64,000 nucleotides of DNA from Narthecium ossifragum (taxonomy: Eukaryota; Streptophyta; Magnoliopsida; Dioscoreales; Nartheciaceae), in assembly GCA_963920575.1 (NCBI GenBank), contig OY986972.1, positions 23,112,672 through 23,176,671 on the forward strand, read 5' to 3'. The notes beneath the pieces were generated by a model. That model worked only from the letters and a program-made list of their open reading frames with translations. It ran no database searches and was not told the DNA's origin. Of this stretch, positions 9,884 through 18,877 are shown piece after piece (the stretch's first letter is position 1; each line of letters opens with the position of its first letter). The translations under genes were made by a program, and so were the position numbers.

Positions 9884-12337
9884 TGTGAGGACCTGCCCCT
9901 CTACCCCTGTGGCTCGCTGTAGACCGCAATGGCAATTTGGTAAATTGCGCCTTGTTGGTTTGTTTCACACCCACGTGTGCACACACTGGCCTTGTCTGTG
10001 TTCGTGTTTGTTTAGAATGGTTAGGTGAACCCGAGATCGGAAGATCTGAGCTTGGGCTTGTGTTTTAGCCCAAGTTTGCCTTTCTGAGTAAAGGAGATCG
10101 ATCTGGATGGCTAGGGAGATCGATCTGTCCCTTTTTGCAAAGAAGATTGATCTGGATTTCAAGGAGATCGATCTCGATTGCAAAGGAGATCGATCTCACA
10201 TGCCCTGGAGATCGATCTCACATGCCCTGGAGATCGATCATGATCGAGTCGGTGCTTTTCTTCTCTTTCGCGAGGACGGCCGTCGGCCGTCGCTCTCCCC
10301 TGTCAGTGAGGGAAGACTTCTCCTCCCTTTTCCCCAGCTTTTTCCCATTTTCCCGGCCTTTCCCCAGGCTTTCCCCTCCTTTTCTTCCCCTCCTCTTCCT
10401 CTTTCTCTTCTCTTCTTCTTCCTTCCTTCTCTCTTTCCCGCGGTGCTCTGTTTCTTCCCTTCTCCGCCGGCGAACTTCTTTCCCTCCGTTCTCCCTCCTC
10501 CGGCCACCAAATTGGGTGTTCTTTGGCTCGTTGGATTCGTGACAACGAGAGGAAGGCTCCTGGTGTGATTTGGCAGCTTGTTGGCGATCAAATCGCGGAG
10601 AATCAGCCGAGGAAAGCGCAGCTAGGTAGGGTTATACCTACTGATGTTCTTTTCAGGTTTTCTTGAGATCTAGCCGTTGGATCTTGTTGATTCTTGTTTT
10701 GTTGGATTCCTTATGCCTTGTAGAATAACTGATTAAAGTTTCATGTTAATCAGTTGAGATTTGAGTAGGTTTTATGTATGATTAGTCTCGGATTTCTGGT
10801 TTTCTGCTGTTCTTGAGAAACAGCCGGCTTGTGGGGAGTTTTTCGGCCGGCGAGTACATGATCTTGGCTTTTCATAAACATAAGAGTTGTAGAACTACTC
10901 GTTAGCTTTCCATTCCATCTTGTTTCGTAGTTTTCAGATTTATGTACGATTTCTTATGATTTGTTTGCTGGAGGGCTGCGTTGCAGCAAATTAAAGGGTA
11001 AGTTGGTTTAATCAGCGATTTTTTATTAATGTTTCCCGTTAATCCAACCGTTGGATGTTTATGAAATTTGGATATGATGATCCTGGTATATACACCTACT
11101 GGTGGTTAAGTTGGATCTTGAATCCGACGTTTTTTCAACGTCGGATCGACGGGATCATTTAGCCCCTAAGTAGAGGCTTTGAGTGTTTGAATATAATATT
11201 ATATTTCGAAATATAATATTATATTGTTTATTGTACATCATCGTTTTCGGGGTTGCTTCCCGTCGCAGGAGTCCGCGGTTGACGGTCGCGGTACCGTCGT
11301 AATGCCGGGACCCGCTGCGGATCGGCTGGCAGCGGTTGGTGGTACCGCTGCAGCGATCCAGTAGACTTAAATGATGCTTGACATACTGTTGCATGTCTTT
11401 CCTATTATCTGTGTATGTCATAGCATGCATTGTTGTTGTGTGCATTAGTTGCATTGGTTAGGGCGTGGGTGATCCTTGGGTCGCCGTCCCGAGGCTGGAA
11501 GCTCGGACTTAGCTCTAGGACCGGGGTTGGGCTGTTAGGACCCGGTTGAATTGTGGTGTCCAGTCGAATCTTATGATAGGCTTAGAGGACTGGTACACAT
11601 GATGTTTGATGATTGTAGAGGTCGTGTCGGCCTCAAGTCAGGTGTTGAGGATGCCACCGGTGACGGGTCTTATTCTTTGGGCAGTGTCCATTCCTGTCAG
11701 TAGGGGCATCAGTGTGGGCCCATGGCGAGTTGGGTGACCACAGCTGGAACCCTACGACACTAGGCGTATCCAGGATGGGCCCAGTCCGTTGGGGTGACCA
11801 TGGTTGGATATGCCTAGAGATCACCGGTGAATGGTAATGGGACCATTGTAGCTCACTCGAGTCTGGCTTGAGGGCGACACTGTTGCGTTTCCCTCTTCCT
11901 TTTGTGTGTCGTAGTGTAGATCCCTACTGAGCTTAGTGCTCACACCTACCCGGGGCTGCGTTTTGCAGGTGCAGGCGTCAGTTCCTCTTCTGTGGCCCCT
12001 ACCGGGCAGTTGGTCGGCGATGCGGCGGCGCCTGGTGGTCTCTGAGAGGTGGTGATCGTTTATTGCTTTTATACCTATGTTAGATAGTCTCCTATGGGAG
12101 TGATGATGTATTTTGAATCTTCCCCTCTCCGAGGATTTGTATAAATACACTTGAGTTTTTAAATCTGTGGTTCGAGGTTTGATTATAATATTGTATTTTC
12201 TTGAGGGTGCTTTTTGGTGAACTGCTAGGGAGACCAATAGGTTAGAGGGAACCCTCGTCGTTCTTTTTTTCCTCGTTGGTTAGGTTCCGGTTCGCGTCGC
12301 CCGGCCCGGTTGGGCTTTCGCGGGTCGGGGCGCGACA
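9884..12337 (+). mobile_element. Solo LTR, 2454 bp, Gypsy (Del/Tekay-like) type
   Basis: The segment begins TGTGAGGACC and ends GGGTCGGGGCGCGACA, with TG...CA ends and a perfect CGCCG duplication on both sides. There is no gag or pol coding sequence, primer site or second LTR, so it is a solo LTR left by LTR-LTR recombination. The length and the GGGGCGYGACA-type 3' end resemble Del/Tekay chromovirus LTRs as I know them; this family call is inference. Inside are a GATCGATC cluster (10095-10245), a CT-rich tract (10310-10500) and a TATAAATA near 12139. Open frames inside it, such as those around 10107-10570, are low-complexity by-products. Confidence 0.85.
10095..10245. repeat. Cluster of GATCGATC palindromes (family B)
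   Basis: Six perfect GATCGATC octamers and one decayed copy lie in 150 bp, most extended to GGAGATCGATCTC. The flanking bases differ from the clusters at 4755-5080 and 17337-17500, yet the extended core is again palindromic. Confidence 0.85.
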
Positions 12338-12342
12338 CGCCG
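12338..12342. repeat. Target-site duplication of solo LTR, right copy
   Basis: CGCCG, matching 9879-9883. Confidence 0.9.
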
Positions 12343-12806
12343 GCTTCGGCGCCATCTGCAGAGATGAGAAAGGGGTATGCACCTGGGTGATGGCCGAAGG
12401 AGGCCTTGCTGTCGACGCATCAGATGCTGAACTCATGGCCATTGAACTTGCCATGGAGGAAGCCAAGAGGAGAGGCATAAGGCGAATGCTATTTGAGACA
12501 GATGCGAAAGATTTGGTAGAGAGCCTGCATGGTAGAAGAAGATGGCCATGCAGACTCAAAGAAAGGCTCCAGCGGCTCTGCTTAGCTGTTGCCTCGTTTG
12601 AGGAAGTACACCTAATGTACATCCCAAGAGACGACAATGAAGAGGCGGACCAACTTGCGAAGGCGGGCGCAAAGAAAGCGGCCCAGTTTTGCAATCTAGT
12701 GCTTTGATGTTTGGGTGCTAGACCCAAGTTTGTTGTTGTACTTTGTTTCACCAGCCTAGGTGCCTTCACCTTTGGTCTCAATTCGTCAAAAAAAAAAAAA
12801 AAAAAA

Positions 12807-12822
12807 AGAGGATGGTCCAGGG
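12807..12822. repeat. LINE target-site duplication, right copy
   Basis: AGAGGATGGTCCAGGG directly after the A tract, identical to 3444-3459. Confidence 0.92.
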
Positions 12823-13083
12823 TGGAATGTATTTGGGAGGAAGGCTTTGGCCCTGCCGCCTGGCATGGTGGCGCAGCTTCAACGGCTGTGTTTGGAGGCG
12901 GCGCAGCCGGTAGATGTAATATTTGCTTTTCTTCTAAGGGAAGTGAATGAAGCGGCGGACATGTTGGCGAAGGTCGGAAGCACGGCCAACCAAGCTAAGA
13001 TGTGCTGTGGATTAAGCTGTGGAGTTCTGGTTTTGGGTACTTCAGTTGGTGTTTTGGGGTGGACGTAGCTGCTCTTTCCATTA

Positions 13084-13116
<33 letters not shown>

Positions 13117-13117
13117 C
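12823..13117 (+). mobile_element. Remnant of an older LINE (RNase H end) used as insertion target
   Basis: The frame GWNVFGRKALALPPGMVAQL leads to FLLREVNEAADMLAKVGS, the last helix region of a LINE RNase H domain, and ends with TAG near 13066. An array of about ten TAA units (13085-13115) follows, of the kind seen as simple-repeat tails of plant LINEs. The younger LINE inserted into this sequence, and the reading frame crosses the target site from 3268-3459. Confidence 0.68.
13085..13115. repeat. (TAA)n microsatellite
   Basis: About ten perfect trinucleotide units between the old LINE remnant and the 3' flank of the lectin kinase gene. Confidence 0.9.
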
Positions 13118-13209
13118 CAGTAAACAAGAACAACTAACAACAGAAACAATCACATTGTTTACTACTTCTCTTGCAACAATCTTTAACATGCCTTAACTGT
13201 TACATATGG

Positions 13210-15204
13210 CTACACCATTTCGCCACCGGAATGATGCGATCGAGTGGACGGCGAAGAGGGGTAGGATGTCATCAAGTCACTGATTCTTCCGTCTCCTAAC
13301 GTTGGCATACGATCACTCATATGATCAGGCATTACTTCCGGCAACGGCGCATCACCATCCAAGATCTGCGTCACTTGCCGTATGCTCGGCCGCATGGCGG
13401 CCGATGGATGCGAGCAGAGCAATCCGAGCTTCAGCACCAACTCCACCTCCTTCACCACATACTCATCTCCCAGTTTGGCGTCGACCGTCTCAAGAATGGC
13501 CCCCCTCTGCCAATGTAAGAACACCCAGTCTACCAAGATCGTCTCCTCGGCTCTCTTTTGCAGATCTATCGGCCTTCGGCCACAGGCGACCTCTAAAAGA
13601 AAAGCTCCGAAAGCAAACACATCGGAGGCAGTGGTCGCCTTCCCCATCCGAGTCATCTCCGGTGCCAAATACCCCATGGTGCCCACGATATGCGTCGTCT
13701 GAGGATCACTTCCATGATCATACAATCTTGCAAGGCCAAAATCTCCAAGCCTTCCATTCAATTCCCTGTCAAGCAAAACATTGCTGGCTTTCACATCTCT
13801 ATGGATCACAACTTGTTCCCAGTCTTCATGCAGGTAAAGAAGGCCAGAGGCAACACCCTTGATGATCTGAAACCTTTGAGGCCAGCTGAGACAAACCTTC
13901 ACATCTTTGAATAAGAACGTATCAAGGCTACCATTTGGCATGAAATCATAGACAAGGAGGAGCTCGCCTCTTCTCCGGCAATAGCCGAGGAGCTGTACCA
14001 AATTCCGGTGCCGGAGCCGGCCGAGACTAGCAATCTCGGCCACGAACTCCCTCATTCCTTGTTGCGATTCGTGGGAGATCCTCTTCACCGCGACCTCGAT
14101 CTTGGAGACCGGCAAAACCCCTTTGTAGACCCTTCCGAAGCCGCCGGCGCCGAGGAGATGCTTGTCTTTGAATCCTTGGGTTGCTGTAAAGAGGTCTTTG
14201 TAAGAGAACCTATGTGGCCCAAATTCTTGTTCCCAGTCCTCAAGCAGCTCTGCATACTTGAACCTCCACCTCAGGATCATGAGAATAGGAATCAAAGATA
14301 TTATAATGGTAACTACAACTACTGGAGGCAACCAAAATGCTAGGATGTTCCTGTTCGATGAGGAATCAGTAGTTTGCGACGGCTGCGGCAGCTTTGGGAG
14401 ATTCGAGAGGTCAAGTTCCTGAGCTTTTCCGTTCATCTTGAAGCTCCAGGCAAGAATGCAGTGATGCGAATTGGTGACTCCGGTCGACGCTGAGAAGCCG
14501 GCGTACATGTCTTCCAGGATTTTGGTCGAAAGATCGATGGTGTATGACATCAGAGGAATGCTCGGCTTTGGCACATTGAGAGGAGACATTGTGACATTCA
14601 GCTGGTTTGCCATGCCGTCGTACTCGATCCATGCTTGCATCGGTTGTCCGCTGATCAGGGTCAAGTTCTCGAAATGGTTGCCTGAAAAATATCCGGCGGG
14701 CTGAGCTTGGGCGGATATTAGGCCGTTGACGTCGATTCCGACATGGTTGTCGTTGATATCAGAGAATTCAGGATTGCCAACGGTGTCGAACTCGACGGCG
14801 ATGATGTGGTTGGATGGCTTGAAATCGTTGTCGGAGTTGAAGAGGCCCAAGAATTGGTTTGACAGAGACGAGCTGAAGTCTTTCGACGGAGTGATGGCGA
14901 AGGTGAAGCCGTTGCCGCCGATCGTCGGATACTCTGGAACGAGGGCGAAGATGAAGGTGGAAGAGAAAGACGAGACGTTACTATCAGGTGATGGTCGGAA
15001 TTTGAGAGGAGAGTAGAAGGCATGGCCCTTTTCATGCCGGGTAATGCCGGTCAACGTCAGGAGGCCGTCGGAAGTGATCGTCGCGTTGCCGTCCAAGCTG
15101 AGTTCGGCTTCCATGAGGCCATTAAAGCCGTTAAATATGAAGTCATCATCGCCGGAGGCCGCAAGATTGAAGAGGAGAGCCCATACTAAAATCTTCAGAG
15201 TCAT
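13210..15204 (-). CDS. L-type lectin-domain receptor-like kinase, intact copy 2
   Basis: An intronless 664-residue membrane receptor. Residues 1-18 form a signal peptide and about 20-258 a legume-lectin domain. Residues 291-312 are a single transmembrane segment, and about 346-620 a Ser/Thr kinase domain. Kinase residues are present: glycine loop GAGGFG (352-357), VAVK with Lys374, HRD (468-470) followed by VKASN, DFG (488-490), and APE (514-516). It is an RD kinase and should be active. The layout and length fit L-type LecRKs, which sit in the plasma membrane and sense extracellular signals in immunity and stress. The ligand is unknown. The start at 15204 gives the signal peptide, and copy 1 starts at the same place. 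Two broken relatives lie at 1-986 and 21348-22056. Confidence 0.95.
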   Translation of the reverse strand: MTLKILVWALLFNLAASGDDDFIFNGFNGLMEAELSLDGNATITSDGLLTLTGITRHEKGHAFYSPLKFRPSPDSNVSSFSSTFIFALVPEYPTIGGNGFTFAITPSKDFSSSLSNQFLGLFNSDNDFKPSNHIIAVEFDTVGNPEFSDINDNHVGIDVNGLISAQAQPAGYFSGNHFENLTLISGQPMQAWIEYDGMANQLNVTMSPLNVPKPSIPLMSYTIDLSTKILEDMYAGFSASTGVTNSHHCILAWSFKMNGKAQELDLSNLPKLPQPSQTTDSSSNRNILAFWLPPVVVVTIIISLIPILMILRWRFKYAELLEDWEQEFGPHRFSYKDLFTATQGFKDKHLLGAGGFGRVYKGVLPVSKIEVAVKRISHESQQGMREFVAEIASLGRLRHRNLVQLLGYCRRRGELLLVYDFMPNGSLDTFLFKDVKVCLSWPQRFQIIKGVASGLLYLHEDWEQVVIHRDVKASNVLLDRELNGRLGDFGLARLYDHGSDPQTTHIVGTMGYLAPEMTRMGKATTASDVFAFGAFLLEVACGRRPIDLQKRAEETILVDWVFLHWQRGAILETVDAKLGDEYVVKEVELVLKLGLLCSHPSAAMRPSIRQVTQILDGDAPLPEVMPDHMSDRMPTLGDGRISDLMTSYPSSPSTRSHHSGGEMV

Positions 15205-15440
15205 TGCTGCAAAGTAGAATTGAAGAAATTTTCTGTGAAGTTGAGAAGTTTGATTCGTTCTTTTGTGAATATATTGAAGCCTTCAACTTGTTTTTGAATA
15301 AAAAAAGAACAAATGCCCCGAATTCCTCCTTATATTTTCACGGCAACCTCGCGATAATGTTGTTAATACTCCGTAAAAAAATAGTAGATGACTTTCTCAT
15401 CTTGAGCTATTTAACCAATGATCCATAATTTTATAATTGA
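15205..15440 (-). promoter_or_regulatory. 5' flank of lectin kinase copy 2, shared with copy 1
   Basis: Closely similar to 987-1220. The block holds an extra stretch of about 31 bases near 15342-15373. No promoter element is certain. Confidence 0.45.
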
Positions 15441-15667
15441 ATCTTTTCAAACAAGAAAAAATATTGGGAGGAGCGAAATAGTGAGTCAGTCAAGAAACAA
15501 CATGTGAAAAAATCTTGGGAGGAGCAAAATTTAAAGATTAAATTTTAAACTGCTCTTCATTGGCTAAACTGGAATGAACTGTCTATGATCATTGTCTCTG
15601 GTCAACGAAACTTCAAACAATATCATATTTTCGCGAAAAGATAGGGTTGTTTCAAAATATCCTTCCG
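15441..15667. other. Spacer, no gene seen
   Basis: AT-rich sequence between the lectin kinase flank and the probable solo LTR. It holds a local near-repeat (AATCTTGGGAGGAGC-like at about 15463 and 15512). Confidence 0.4.
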
Positions 15668-17986
15668 TGTCACACGACCACCGAGAAAACCTATCGAGTC
15701 AACCATACATGTGACACACGATTTAATTGATATAATAATAAATTATAGCTAAGAACTAAATATGAAATAAACGACTAATTATTATATTTCTGAATGATAC
15801 AAACTTTTTCAAATATAACAAATGGAACTTTATACAATTTCTTTCTCAAATACAACATGATTTAGAACTGTAAGTAAAGCTGTAGAAGAAACTCATCGAA
15901 GCTCTAAAGTCCTCGATCTCCTAAGAATGTCACGTCAACATCTAAAAGAGCAATAATACCTAATAGGGTTCTACTATACGTCGAACAGAAAGGAAGGTAT
16001 AACAATAGTGTAAGACTTCTCCACAACTCTAAGTCGGCATATACGTGCTCTCCCATCACACCGCCTCTCATCCTCAACCTCGACGTGAACAACGATGCAC
16101 GTGGGAGGGAAACACCAAAATACCAACGGGCCCAAGCCCCTTCCTCCACCTCATCCGAGAGGGAATTTTCCATGGGAACGGCAACCAGGATGAAGCTTAT
16201 GCCCAAGTCACCGAGATTGGAAGTCCCAACACACCAACTAAATCTCAAACATGACAAACTCAAAGTCGATTGCACAATAATTCCAAATGATAGCACAATC
16301 GATCTGACAGTAACAATCACGCCCAACATCTCAACTAATCAAACTCCGGTTCTAAGGCTAGATCCGGGTTACCCAAGACCCCCAGATTGGCGATACTCCC
16401 ATCGCCCGCATCCTAACCCTGAATGCCTCTAATGCAAACATTATGCATGAGCCTACAAAATCAACTAAGTTAGGTGTCTCTATATCGCATTTCATCATAC
16501 AAGTCAAGTATAGCATGCAACATGTCAAAAGAGAGCTAATAATAAAGTATAGTAAATGACTAAGCATTACATAAAGTATAAATAAAGCTAATAAGGCATA
16601 GAGCACAACGTAGTTAAACATTGCCAACCCATCAAGGGTTCACAAGCACCCAAGCTCTTAGAGAGCTTACTAACATTCTATAACATGAAGTATGCCAATC
16701 ATGTGATATAGCCAAATAAGCCTCTACAAAATTTACCAATAATCAAGGTATTCATAGCCAAGCCAGGCATAGCATTCCATAAGAGCTTACCTCATACCAT
16801 CTCACTTTAGGATTCCATCGTACAACTCATGAACTAAGCATATAGTATATGCATTCGACATTAAAAATCTCATGATTAAAGGCATACAAGCATTCATACT
16901 TCTATTAGTCAAACTATACATGATTCTAAGGCATTAACATAACATACAACATATTATGCCACACCTTCGGCCGCTAACGAACATTATAACAAATAGTATA
17001 AGGGCGCATCTTCGGCCTTACATTTATACTAAACATTCCTGAGAAGCATGACTCCCTCGGTTCCTTAACAAAGCCACACATAGGGCTCGACCAATAGGGC
17101 CTAATAGATATAGGTACTTATATATAGAGTATGACATCAATTCTACATAAATTCCCAACTTGCATGAAACTTAACAATCAACTAAACATTTCATAAATCT
17201 CACATAAATATTTCAAATTTCATGAAAACTATCATACTAGCTCTAGTCATTAATATTATGATCATACCCAAAAATCGGATTGAAAGAAGTTTTAAAAAAA
17301 CATCAAAAACGACAAAATATAACCTCTCCGCCAACCTTGGGATCGATCCCAATATTTGGAATCGATCCCAACTATGCCAACCTTGGGATCGATCCCAAAT
17401 ACTGGGATCGATCCTAACTGGTGAGACTCGGGTCTTCTGCTTCGATTGGGATCCATCCCAAATCTTGGGATCGATCACGTATGGTGCTTCGATTGGGATT
17501 GATCTGATCCCGTCTGGGCGGAATCCAGAAAAACACGAATTAAAACCGATCAAATCTCCATCAATCGAAGTTCAAATGATATGAAACTTAAAACTAAGGT
17601 AGAATAGATAGAGGAAAACATACTAAAAGCTAGAAAACACACAAATCACCTAAATTCAAGCTATTGGACCCTAAACATGGAGATTAGGGGTAGAAACCCT
17701 ACCTCTAACAACTAATTCTTTCCGAGTCTTACTTCTTAAATCTAGGATGGTCTAAATCTAACTCCCTTCAAGTTTTGGCCCTCCAAGATTTGATGGTTTA
17801 ATCCCTCTTCAAACCTCCAATGCTCCCTTACTTTCTAATAGGAACCCTAATGAGAGGAGGGGAGTTCTAAAAGCTCATCCTATTTATATTAGATCATGCC
17901 ATATGACACCCATCTAAGACATTAGGGGTTATAAGGATGATAAATGACATAAGGTTGTCATTAAAGGGCTAGATTATGGTCTTACA
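15668..17986 (-). mobile_element. Probable solo LTR of a Gypsy-type element, minus orientation
   Basis: Read on the minus strand, the segment begins TGTAAGACCATAATC (from 17986) and ends GGTGGTCGTGTGACA (at 15668), with TG...CA ends. Order and short motifs resemble the solo LTR at 9884-12337: a paired 'GGTGACTTGGGC' block, a 'TTTCCCTC' block and a GATCGATC cluster. A TATA-like TATAAATAGG lies near 17880-17890, about 100 bp from the LTR start. I could not find a matching 5-bp duplication (TTCCG on one side, ACCAC on the other), so the ends may be off or the site may have been rearranged. Confidence 0.5.
17337..17500. repeat. Cluster of GATCGATC palindromes (family C)
   Basis: Four perfect GATCGATC octamers and three copies with one change, most extended to GGGATCGATCCCA. 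They lie downstream of the TATA-like box in the minus-strand LTR, unlike the cluster in 4755-5080. Confidence 0.8.
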
Positions 17987-18472
17987 ACCACATACATGAT
18001 CAAGGTTTCTTTGACATGGCTATGTTCCTCCCCACTAAACAAAATCTCAAAGCTAGATCTTTTTGAACATAGAGAGCTTTATATTATTTAAGAGTACAAA
18101 ATCTCTGTTCTTTTTGTCTCCTTTAAGCTGCCGAGGAATAGTACTGAGAACTACCAGCTCTTGCAAACCAGCTTCGTGCTGTTTTCAATGATCAACAAGA
18201 TGCCTCTAGAGTAAAACTCAATTCCGCAATGGTGAATTACCAAAATGCCCTTGGAGTTGCAACGATCAACAAGATCGCAAAACAAGACGAACCAAACCCT
18301 CAAGCCCAACCTATGTGGTCAAACCAGGTTTAGATGTACGAGTCCTCACTGTTTGATTTAAAATTGTGAAATGACATAATGACTAAGGTTGCCTTTTGTT
18401 GCATGTTTGACGGTGGGGATGGGAGAGGCAGAGGGAGTGATGTCTCCCATCACCACTTTTGGTTGACTTTTA
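17987..18472. other. Spacer, no gene seen
   Basis: No convincing coding frame or repeat ends. Confidence 0.4.
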
Positions 18473-18877
18473 GGCCTTGTTCGGTTTGGGGATATGGAAT
18501 CCCTATCCCGGGTTAAGCCCACTTTATCCATGCATTACAGCCAAACACCATCTAATCCACACTTTTATCTCCACTTTTATCCCCATTCCTATCCCCACTT
18601 TATCCCTACTTTATCTCTACTTTTCAACCAATCATTACTACATTTTCTCTTATTTTCAATCAATCACATCAACTTTATCCCTACTTTTTCACTTTTCAAC
18701 CAATCATTATTTCATTATCTCTACTTTTCAACCAATCACATCAACTTTATCCATACTTTTTCAACCAAACATTACTAATTTATCACTACTTTTCAACAAA
18801 ATACCATACTTATCCCATGATACCAATCCTCATTCCCTCTAATCCCGAGATAGACTATCCCGCAACCAAACGCACCC
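18473..18877. mobile_element. MITE-like repeat, copy 1 (GTTTGGTT family)
   Basis: About 400 bp closely similar to 50576-50968. Both have a GGGTTAAnCCCACTTTATCC segment near one end, repeated CTTTTCAACCAATCA blocks in the middle and a TAGACTATnCCGCAACnAAAC right end. The ends form an imperfect inverted pair (TGTTCGGTTTGGGG against TGCGTTTGGTTGCGG). I saw no clear target duplication. The ATTT-rich open frames inside it are not genes. Confidence 0.7.

Larger units (their letters stand above)
6214..12707 (+). pseudogene. LINE ORF2 (endonuclease-reverse transcriptase-RNase H), two in-frame stops and one LTR insertion
   Basis: One frame runs from ATG 6214 to 9883 and continues at 12343-12707 once the solo LTR is removed, for 1345 codons including the stop. 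The endonuclease shows LLSWDVRG, IIGDFNVV and SDHCP. The reverse transcriptase shows RCAGPDGMSAEFYK, RGLRQGDPISP and the catalytic HADD (near 8279). A zinc-binding RT domain follows (LIWRGPFGPRVCTFLWKL, 9354 on), then RNase H: QSDGAFYPSTGLA before the insertion, GFGAICRDEKG after it, and IPRDDNEEADQLAKAG near its end. Stops are TGA at 8119-8121, just before RGLRQGDP, and TAG at 8569-8571 at a conserved Trp. Only three stops and breaks in 4 kb suggests moderate age. Confidence 0.9.
3460..12806 (+). mobile_element. Nearly full-length L1-type LINE, decayed and carrying two nested LTR insertions
   Basis: The element runs from just after the left duplication to a 20-base A tract (12788-12807). It has an ORF1 with a DUF4283-like domain and a CCHC knuckle. 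Its ORF2 has endonuclease, reverse transcriptase, zinc-binding RT and RNase H domains. Removing the two insertions (about 0.68 kb at 4432-5111 and 2459 bp at 9884-12342) leaves about 6.2 kb, a normal length for a plant L1. Several stop codons sit in frame at conserved Trp, Arg or Gly positions, so the copy is dead but still readable. Confidence 0.92.

Noticed and set aside
10107..10591. Several overlapping open frames on both strands
   Set aside because: They lie in the CT-rich tract of the solo LTR; Pro/Ser/Phe-rich or Lys/Arg-rich products on both strands are composition effects.
13302..15016. Plus-strand open frames across the lectin kinase gene
   Set aside because: They are antisense shadows of the GC-rich kinase and lectin coding sequence with no recognisable domain.
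18477..18842. Open frames rich in Tyr/Phe/Ser/His
   Set aside because: They arise from the MITE's TTTATC/CAACCAATCA repeats, and the second MITE copy does not preserve them.
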